Below, in pieces: positions 5,623 to 9,316 of a stretch of 9,316 nucleotides of DNA; position 1 is the stretch's first letter, and each line of letters starts with the position of its first letter. The position numbers were made by a program, and so were the translations under genes. This DNA comes from Deltaproteobacteria bacterium (GTDB lineage Bacteria; Desulfobacterota; Desulfarculia; Adiutricales; Adiutricaceae), in NCBI GenBank assembly GCA_031257955.1, contig JAIRNQ010000152.1, forward strand, positions 1 to 9,316, given 5' to 3'. A model generated the notes under the pieces. That model did no database searches. It was not told the origin of the DNA and was given only the letters and a program-made list of their open reading frames with translations.

Positions 5623-6256
5623 GTGGTCTTTTGGGCACCCATTTAGGGGCACCAAGTTATCGCCGATCTAACAAACGCGTTAAGTTAAGGGTTACGATTA
5701 CGATTAAGTATGTTAGTGAAAAAACGCTAACGACCGTTAACCATGGGACCAACGCCATGTCTTCGGTTTGATCGTAACCCAAGTTGATTGTAAATGTCAA
5801 TAGCCAAGGGCACTTTTTCAGGATTTTGTTCAACTAAAGATTTAGTTTCCATTGCAAAGTTTTGTTTAAAGCGAAATACTTATATGTTTGAGTGTGGCGA
5901 CACAAAGGGATAATTTTCAGTTGGCAAGGCATAAATCGAGGCCTAACCAAAGAAGCTATGGCCAAACGTTAAGATTGCCGTGGCCAACGGCTGGAAATTC
6001 TAGGCCCACAAAGCCTAATGGCTTGTCCCTTGCCACGAATTGCTTCAATTCCAAACTGGATTAAGCGTCTCCGTTAGGTTTGGCTCTCGCGAGTTAGGGG
6101 ACGATCTTTCAAAGTTCGGTGCCAACGTAAATTACTGGTAAGCTTTATGGTCATTAGTTTGAATTCGGGGATGTTTTTGGGGTAAAACTTAGGATTTGTC
6201 GGCAGCCCAAAGGGGTACCAAAACTGGAGTCGGGTGGGGGAAGGGAAGGCCAGGGC
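5623..6256. other. AT-richer gene-poor island
   Basis: Roughly 5640-6200 is clearly less GC-rich than its flanks and contains only about four GGCC sites, a motif that is dense elsewhere. No ORF of 60 codons or more lies wholly within it. It has many short palindromes: AACTAAA-GA-TTTAGTT (5832-5847), GAATTG-CTT-CAATTC (6037-6051), CTCGCGAG, and a distant 10-bp inverted repeat (5689-5698 with 5771-5780). The only coding candidate is the 41-codon ORF at 5727-5852. It could be a decayed mobile element or an untranslated regulatory region. Confidence 0.5.
5727..5852 (-). pseudogene. 41-codon ORF, possible remnant of a transposase-like gene
   Basis: An ATG at 5852 opens 41 codons ending in TAG. 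The peptide begins METKSLVEQNPEKVPLAIDI and continues YNQLGLRSNRRHGVGPMVNG, with a protein-like, low-GC codon composition unlike the neighbouring shadow frames. The order PLAIDIYNQLGL followed by a His-Gly and an MVNG element faintly recalls the N-terminus of IS1634/DUF4277-type transposases (a PLV..LGL element, then SHG and VLNGL). That resemblance is from memory and weak. There is no ribosome site before the ATG, and no continuation is found in any frame after the stop. It could instead be a small gene of unknown role or chance. Confidence 0.3.
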
Positions 6257-6294
6257 AAAAAAAAGCGGCGGCGATGGGAAACCATCGACGCCGC
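6257..6294 (-). terminator. Strong intrinsic terminator of nifU-nifS
   Basis: On the plus strand GCGGCGGCGATGG (6265-6277) and CCATCGACGCCGC (6282-6294) form a 13-bp stem with one mismatch and a 4-nt loop. The eight A at 6257-6264 become a U8 tail for the leftward transcript. It lies about 54 bp past the nifS stop. Confidence 0.88.
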
Positions 6295-6322
6295 GGAGCG
6301 ATTGGAACGAAACCGGCCCCTT

Positions 6323-6340
6323 CCGCCTCCGGGGAGGCGG
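6323..6340 (-). other. GC hairpin just after the nifS stop
   Basis: CCGCCTCC and GGAGGCGG form a perfect 8-bp stem with a 2-nt centre, about 7 nt past the nifS stop and upstream of the main terminator. It is probably an auxiliary 3'-end structure. Confidence 0.5.
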
Positions 6341-6347
6341 GGGGCGG

Positions 6348-7565
6348 TCAGTTGCAGATTTGGCAGTTGCCGTCGTCGCAGTTCAACAGGCCGTTGTCCA
6401 GGGCCGGGGCCCCGTCTTTCCAGAAGGGCGAAAGGGCCCGGAGCTTTTGGATGACCTCGGGGAAGATGGCCAAGGCCCGGTCGACCTCCCCTTCGGTGTT
6501 GGTGGTGGCCAGCGAGAGGCGAATGGATCCGTGGGCGGCGGTAAAGGGGACGCCCATGGCCCGCAGGACATGGGAAGGCTCCAGGGATCCGGAGGTACAG
6601 GCCGAGCCGGAGGAGGCGCAGACGCCGGCGTGGGAGAGGTGGAAGAGGATGGACTCGCCTTCCACGAACTCGAAACTGACGTTGGTGGTGTTGGGCAGGC
6701 GAAATTCCCGGTCGCCGTTTACCATGGTCGAAGGGATCTTCAGAAGCCCTTCCTCCAGGCGGTCGCGCATGGCCTTAACCCGGCCGTTTTCCTCGGGCAG
6801 ACGCTCGAGGGCCAGTTTGGCCGCCTTGCCCAAGCCGACGATGTAGGGGACGTTCTCGGTGCCGCCCCGGCGGCCGTTTTCCTGGTGCCCGCCGATCATG
6901 AAGGGGGCGAACTTGAGGCCGTGGCGGACGTAAAGGGCGCCGATGCCCTTGGGGGCGTGGAGCTTGTGGCCGGAGAGGGCCAGCATGTCGATTTTCAGGC
7001 TCTTGAGGTTAATGGGGATTTTGCCCACGGCCTGGACGGCGTCGGTGTGAAAGACCACCCCCCGCTCCCGGCAAAGGGCCCCCACTTCCTCGATGGGAAA
7101 GATCACCCCGGTCTCGTTGTTGGCCCACAAAAGGGTGACCAGGGCCGTGTCGTCGTCGATGGCCGCCGAAAGCTCGTTTAGATCCAATCGACCCAGGCGG
7201 TCCACCCCGACCTCGGTCACCCGGTAGCCCAGGCGCCTGAGGAAGGTGGCGTTGTTGATGATGGCCGAGTGCTCGACCTTGCTGGTTATGACGTGCCTCT
7301 TGTCGGGTTGGGTGCGCAAGGCCGACCAGATGGCCGCGTTGTCGCTCTCGGTGCCGCAGGAGGTGTAGACGATCTCGTGGGGATCGCAGCCCAACAGCTC
7401 GGCCAGATCCAGCCGGGCTTGGCGCAGCGAGGCGGCCACCTCCCCGCCCTTGTGGTGCATGCTCGAGGGGTTGCCGTATTCGCCTTTAAAGAACGGCAAC
7501 ATGACCTCAAGGACTTCCGGGTCTACCTGGGTGGTGGCGTTGTTGTCGAAATAAATGGTTTCCAT
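6348..7565 (-). CDS. nifS: Cysteine desulfurase, NifS type
   Basis: The 405-residue PLP enzyme removes sulfur from L-cysteine as a persulfide and passes it to NifU for Fe-S cluster assembly in the cytoplasm. The start FDNNATT (6-12) is the conserved N-terminus. H99 (VEHSAI) stacks on PLP, D175 (HTDAVQAVGK) binds its ring nitrogen, and K201 (SGHKLHAPKG) is the Schiff-base lysine. C323 in SSGSACTSG is the catalytic cysteine on the long mobile loop of group I desulfurases. C316 lies nearby. Oddly, the C-terminus ends in a Cys cluster, C396-x4-C401-x2-C404, beyond the usual core. The ATG at 7565 has only a weak AGGG site. It lies downstream of nifU, and the pairing with a three-domain NifU supports NifS over IscS. 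No other nif gene is in view, so a housekeeping role is likely. Confidence 0.94.
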   Translation of the reverse strand: METIYFDNNATTQVDPEVLEVMLPFFKGEYGNPSSMHHKGGEVAASLRQARLDLAELLGCDPHEIVYTSCGTESDNAAIWSALRTQPDKRHVITSKVEHSAIINNATFLRRLGYRVTEVGVDRLGRLDLNELSAAIDDDTALVTLLWANNETGVIFPIEEVGALCRERGVVFHTDAVQAVGKIPINLKSLKIDMLALSGHKLHAPKGIGALYVRHGLKFAPFMIGGHQENGRRGGTENVPYIVGLGKAAKLALERLPEENGRVKAMRDRLEEGLLKIPSTMVNGDREFRLPNTTNVSFEFVEGESILFHLSHAGVCASSGSACTSGSLEPSHVLRAMGVPFTAAHGSIRLSLATTNTEGEVDRALAIFPEVIQKLRALSPFWKDGAPALDNGLLNCDDGNCQICN

Positions 7566-7769
7566 TTGACTGACCCTTTTTCGCGCTGTTTTTAGGCCGC
7601 CCGCTTTGCGGGGCGGGAAAAGTGAAGCCCCGAGGGCTTCGGGCGTCGGATGGGCCGAAAGGGACTAATTTCCCTGGCAGCTGAGAGGGGGGGTTAAGGC
7701 CGTGCCCGCCCGCCTTACGGCGGGGGGCCAAGCCGGGGGCTTTGGCCCCCGGCCGAGGGCCCGGGGTCT
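7566..7769 (-). other. Hairpin-rich nifU-nifS intergenic region
   Basis: In this 204-bp gap there are several stems. GCCGGGGGC (7732-7740) and GCCCCCGGC (7745-7753) form a perfect 9-bp hairpin shortly after the nifU stop. CCCGCC/GGCGGG lies near 7708-7725. GAAGCCC (7624-7630) and GGGCTTC (7634-7640) form a 7-bp stem, with a short T-run just after it on the minus strand. A further CGCCCGC/GCGGG pairing lies near 7600-7618. None is a clear terminator. They may tune the nifU to nifS ratio by processing or partial termination. Confidence 0.5.
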
Positions 7770-8615
7770 TTAGGGGCGGGACTCCCTGACCACGATTTTG
7801 GGATCGACCAAGGTGCGAAGCTTATCGGTCACGAAGTCGGCCAAGGTGCGTTTGGAAGCCGGGCAACTGGAGCAGGCGCCCTTCAAGGCCACGGTGACCT
7901 CGTTTCCGTCAACGTCAACCAGTTCGATGTCGCCGCCGTCCCGCATCAGGGCCGGGGCGATTTCGGAATTGATGACCTCTTCGATGAGCTTGATTTTTTT
8001 GAGGGCGGTCATTTTGGGCTGGGCGGCCGGTTGGCCGGCGCCGTTGCCCGGGACTTTGTGGAGGACGCGGTTTAGGATGGCTTCGAGTTCGGGCAGGCAC
8101 TTGCCGCAGCCGCCCCCGGCCTTGGTGAACTGGGTGATTTCCTCGACGGTCGTCAGACGGTTGGTCCTCACGACCTTCTCGATCTCCCGTTCGGTAACGC
8201 CGAAACAATGGCAAACGACATCGGCGTCCACCGACTTGGGCGGAAGGCCGCGGTAGTTAAGCACGGCCGCTTCCAGGGCTTCCTGGCCCATGACCGAACA
8301 GTGCATTTTTTCCCGGGGCAGGCCCCCCAGGAAGTCGGCTATGTCTTGGTTAGTGATGTTTAGGGCCTGGTCGACGGTTTTGCCTTTAATCATCTCCGTC
8401 AGGGCCGAGGAAGAGGCGATGGCGCTGGCGCAGCCAAAGGTTTGGAATTTGGCGTCCTCGATTAGGTCCTTTTCTTTATCGACTTGAATGGTCAGCCTCA
8501 AGGCGTCCCCGCATGACAGCGAACCGACTTGGCCCTCTCCGTCTATGCGGGCCACTACCCCCACGTTTCTGGGGTTTTCGAAATGATCCATGACTCGATC
8601 TGTGTATTCCCACAT
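7770..8615 (-). CDS. nifU: Fe-S cluster scaffold NifU (three-domain)
   Basis: The 281-residue scaffold builds [2Fe-2S] and [4Fe-4S] clusters on sulfur from NifS and transfers them to apoproteins. The N-terminal IscU-like domain (about 1-125) has C35 in SCGDA, C62 in FGCASA and C106 in HCSVMG, the three cluster ligands. The central BFD-like ferredoxin domain has C135, C137, C170 and C173 (VCHC and GCGKC) for a stable [2Fe-2S]. The C-terminal Nfu domain (about 205-276) has C248 and C251 in ACSSC for a [4Fe-4S]. The architecture and length match full NifU, not the single-domain IscU. The ATG at 8615 has GGGAG 8 nt upstream. It is first in the leftward unit with nifS. Upstream lie a leader hairpin and a palindrome over a promoter candidate. 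All key cysteines are present. Confidence 0.95.
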   Translation of the reverse strand: MWEYTDRVMDHFENPRNVGVVARIDGEGQVGSLSCGDALRLTIQVDKEKDLIEDAKFQTFGCASAIASSSALTEMIKGKTVDQALNITNQDIADFLGGLPREKMHCSVMGQEALEAAVLNYRGLPPKSVDADVVCHCFGVTEREIEKVVRTNRLTTVEEITQFTKAGGGCGKCLPELEAILNRVLHKVPGNGAGQPAAQPKMTALKKIKLIEEVINSEIAPALMRDGGDIELVDVDGNEVTVALKGACSSCPASKRTLADFVTDKLRTLVDPKIVVRESRP

Positions 8616-8663
8616 CGCAAAGGCTCCCAGCCACCCATACCCGGCTAAAAACTATGGGCGGCA

Positions 8664-8701
8664 TTTCGCGAAAATCGGCCCATTCGGCCGATGAAGCGAA
8701 A
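8664..8701 (-). promoter_or_regulatory. Nested leader hairpin upstream of nifU
   Basis: An outer stem TTTCGC (8664-8669) with GCGAAA (8696-8701) encloses an inner perfect 7-bp stem ATCGGCC (8674-8680) with GGCCGAT (8686-8692). They are separated by a small internal loop (GAAA and GAA), with a 5-nt apical loop. It sits about 50-86 nt before the nifU start, inside the predicted leader. No known riboswitch is recognised. Confidence 0.5.
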
Positions 8702-8749
8702 CGGTTACGGACGTGACGCCGGGCCGACTGGCGGCCGCGGCCCAAATAT

Positions 8750-8778
8750 AAATTAGTTTAAAACAACGGTTGTTTCAA
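8750..8778 (-). promoter_or_regulatory. Candidate nifU promoter
   Basis: On the minus strand TTGAAA (8773-8778, 5 of 6 matches) is followed after 17 nt by TAATTT (8750-8755, weak). A TATATT at 8745-8750 is an alternative -10. A second pair, TTGAGG (8850-8855) with TAATTT 17 nt on, lies further upstream. I cannot decide which is used. Confidence 0.35.
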
Positions 8779-8780
8779 AC
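8756..8780. promoter_or_regulatory. 25-bp operator-like palindrome over the nifU promoter
   Basis: Centred on 8768, the core AAACAACGGTTGTTT (8761-8775) is a perfect 7-1-7 inverted repeat. Flanking GTTT (8756-8759) and AAAC (8777-8780) extend it to 11 of 12 paired positions. It fills the spacer of the promoter candidate, as expected for a repressor site. It does not look like the E. coli IscR consensus; the regulator is unknown. Confidence 0.55.
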
Positions 8781-8782
8781 AA

Positions 8783-8811
8783 TTTAGAGCCCTAAATTAA
8801 TTAAATATAAT
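8783..8811 (+). promoter_or_regulatory. Divergent rightward promoter candidate
   Basis: TTTAGA (8783-8788), a 17-nt spacer and a perfect TATAAT (8806-8811) face right, giving a start near 8818. It lies back to back with the nifU promoter candidate, next to the palindrome. The AT-rich setting raises the chance of a random -10. Confidence 0.4.
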
Positions 8812-8817
8812 TATTTG

Positions 8818-9121
8818 AGGTATAAAAAATTATTTCGGGACTATATACACCTCAACGGCTATTGCCTAGGGCAAGGCACATATAAAAGATAAGCATTATA
8901 TCGTCGCCGTCAAGACCCAGGCCCAAAACTCGGCCAACCCGGCCAACTTTCGGCGCCCGCCCGGCATTCGGGCAACCAAGGCTTGGCCTGACGACGGTCT
9001 GTGCCACCCATAGATTTTACTGCCCGGTCGCCAAAATGTCAAAAAAACGCCCAGTCGGTCTCACGGCTGGGCCCACTGGCCAGGCCCCCGGCTTAACAAT
9101 GTGACCGACTGGGGTTTTTTT
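8818..9121 (+). ncRNA. Candidate untranslated RNA of about 300 nt
   Basis: The interval runs from the predicted start of the rightward promoter to a strong terminator and has no credible ORF. It has internal pairing: GTCGCCGTCA (8903-8912) with TGACGACGGT (8989-8998), and a 13-nt near-palindrome at TTGCCTAGGGCAA (8862-8874). I do not recognise 6S, tmRNA, RNase P or SRP RNA in it. The terminator might instead serve a leftward transcript entering from the right. Confidence 0.3.
9041..9121. terminator. Large bidirectional intrinsic terminator
   Basis: CCCAGTCGGTC (9050-9060) pairs perfectly with GACCGACTGGG (9103-9113). With one bulged G, AAAAAAAC (9041-9048) pairs with GTTTTTTT (9114-9121), giving a 19-bp stem. 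The A7 and T7 runs provide U-tails in both directions. The 42-nt loop contains a further GGGCC/GGCCC stem. Confidence 0.82.
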
Positions 9122-9250
9122 GGGGGCCGTCTTTTGGCCGAAGCCATTGAAGTTTTGGGTTTTTGGGCCAATGGGGCGAAAGGGCGGCGGGGTTAGGGAA
9201 GGTGACTTGGGGCGTTGGCGGTGGGCCGCTGGCCTTTTCGGCGGGCGGGG

Positions 9251-9316
9251 GGCCGCGGTTATTTGTCGGTCCGGGGGGCCGCGGATATTTCTCGGTTCGG
9301 GGGGCCGCGGCTATTT
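9251..9316. repeat. 26-bp tandem repeat running off the right edge
   Basis: GGCCGCGG followed by NTATTTNTCGGTNCGGGG recurs at 9251-9276, 9277-9302 and 9303-9316 (cut by the window). Copies are head to tail with no spacers. The stretch 9122-9250 before it shows no gene or clear structure. Confidence 0.8.

Noticed and set aside
4855..5642. Long minus-strand frames (186 and 224 codons) opposite the repeat protein
   Set aside because: They exist because the GC-rich repeat lacks stop codons in several frames. The peptides are Leu/Ala/Gly/Val or Pro/Arg-rich repeats without a domain, and the plus frame has the ribosome site.
5771..5800. Minus-strand promoter TTGACA-18-TACGAT
   Set aside because: The match is good but lies inside the 41-codon ORF and overlaps an inverted-repeat arm. 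No gene or terminator-bounded RNA follows convincingly, so it was not listed as a feature.
6234..7181. 315-codon plus-strand frame opposite nifS
   Set aside because: Antisense shadow of a strongly conserved NifS; Gly/Val/Asp-rich with no recognisable motif.
7678..7692. CTGAGAGG suggesting a TPP riboswitch
   Set aside because: The other conserved thi-box segments are missing, and it lies on the strand opposite to nifS.
9036..9104. 22-codon ORF starting in the terminator
   Set aside because: It lies inside the large hairpin with no ribosome site; probably chance.
9251..9316. CRISPR array at the right edge
   Set aside because: The 26-bp units are directly head to tail with no unique spacers.

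Overview
The window looks like chromosomal DNA of a GC-rich Gram-negative bacterium. KDO synthesis (kdsD) implies lipopolysaccharide, and rlpA plus dacB imply a periplasmic peptidoglycan sacculus. A three-domain NifU with a NifS-type cysteine desulfurase, and no other nitrogen-fixation gene in view, is typical of anaerobes that use NifUS as a general Fe-S assembly system. An anaerobic deltaproteobacterium (Desulfobacterota-like) is my best guess. It is inferred from gene content and style only and was not tested by any search.

Layout. Positions 1-1840 hold a leftward group: a YggT-family membrane protein cut by the window edge, and upstream of it kdsD, which has a near-consensus sigma70 promoter (1539-1567) and a perfect 7-2-7 palindrome in its leader. 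Positions 1840-3993 hold two peptidoglycan genes head to head, rlpA (minus) and dacB (plus). Their coding regions overlap by 33 bp at the 5' ends. Positions 3994-4915 contain no convincing gene. They hold two diverged copies of a ~130-140 bp GC-rich repeat with hairpins, then a short AT-rich patch with a promoter candidate. Positions 4916-5401 encode an unrecognised 161-residue Lys/Ala/Pro protein built on an 18-residue repeat, followed by several hairpins, two of them terminator-like. Positions 5623-6256 are visibly poorer in GC and in GGCC and hold only a 41-codon minus-strand ORF, possibly a gene remnant. Positions 6257-8615 are the nifU-nifS unit (minus): nifU first, a 204-bp hairpin-rich gap, nifS, then a strong intrinsic terminator. 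Positions 8616-9316 hold the nifU leader hairpin, an operator-like palindrome over a promoter candidate, a divergent rightward promoter candidate, and a strong bidirectional terminator at 9041-9121. Together the last two could define an untranslated RNA of about 300 nt. A 26-bp tandem repeat runs off the right end.

How the genes fit together. kdsD feeds LPS core synthesis. rlpA and dacB remodel peptidoglycan, probably at the septum. YggT proteins are also membrane or division associated. The left half is therefore an envelope neighbourhood. NifS extracts sulfur from cysteine and NifU assembles Fe-S clusters with it, an independent housekeeping function. Short intergenic tandem repeats and a striking excess of GGCC mark the whole window except the two AT-richer islands. 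I see no CRISPR array, complete IS element, tRNA or rRNA.
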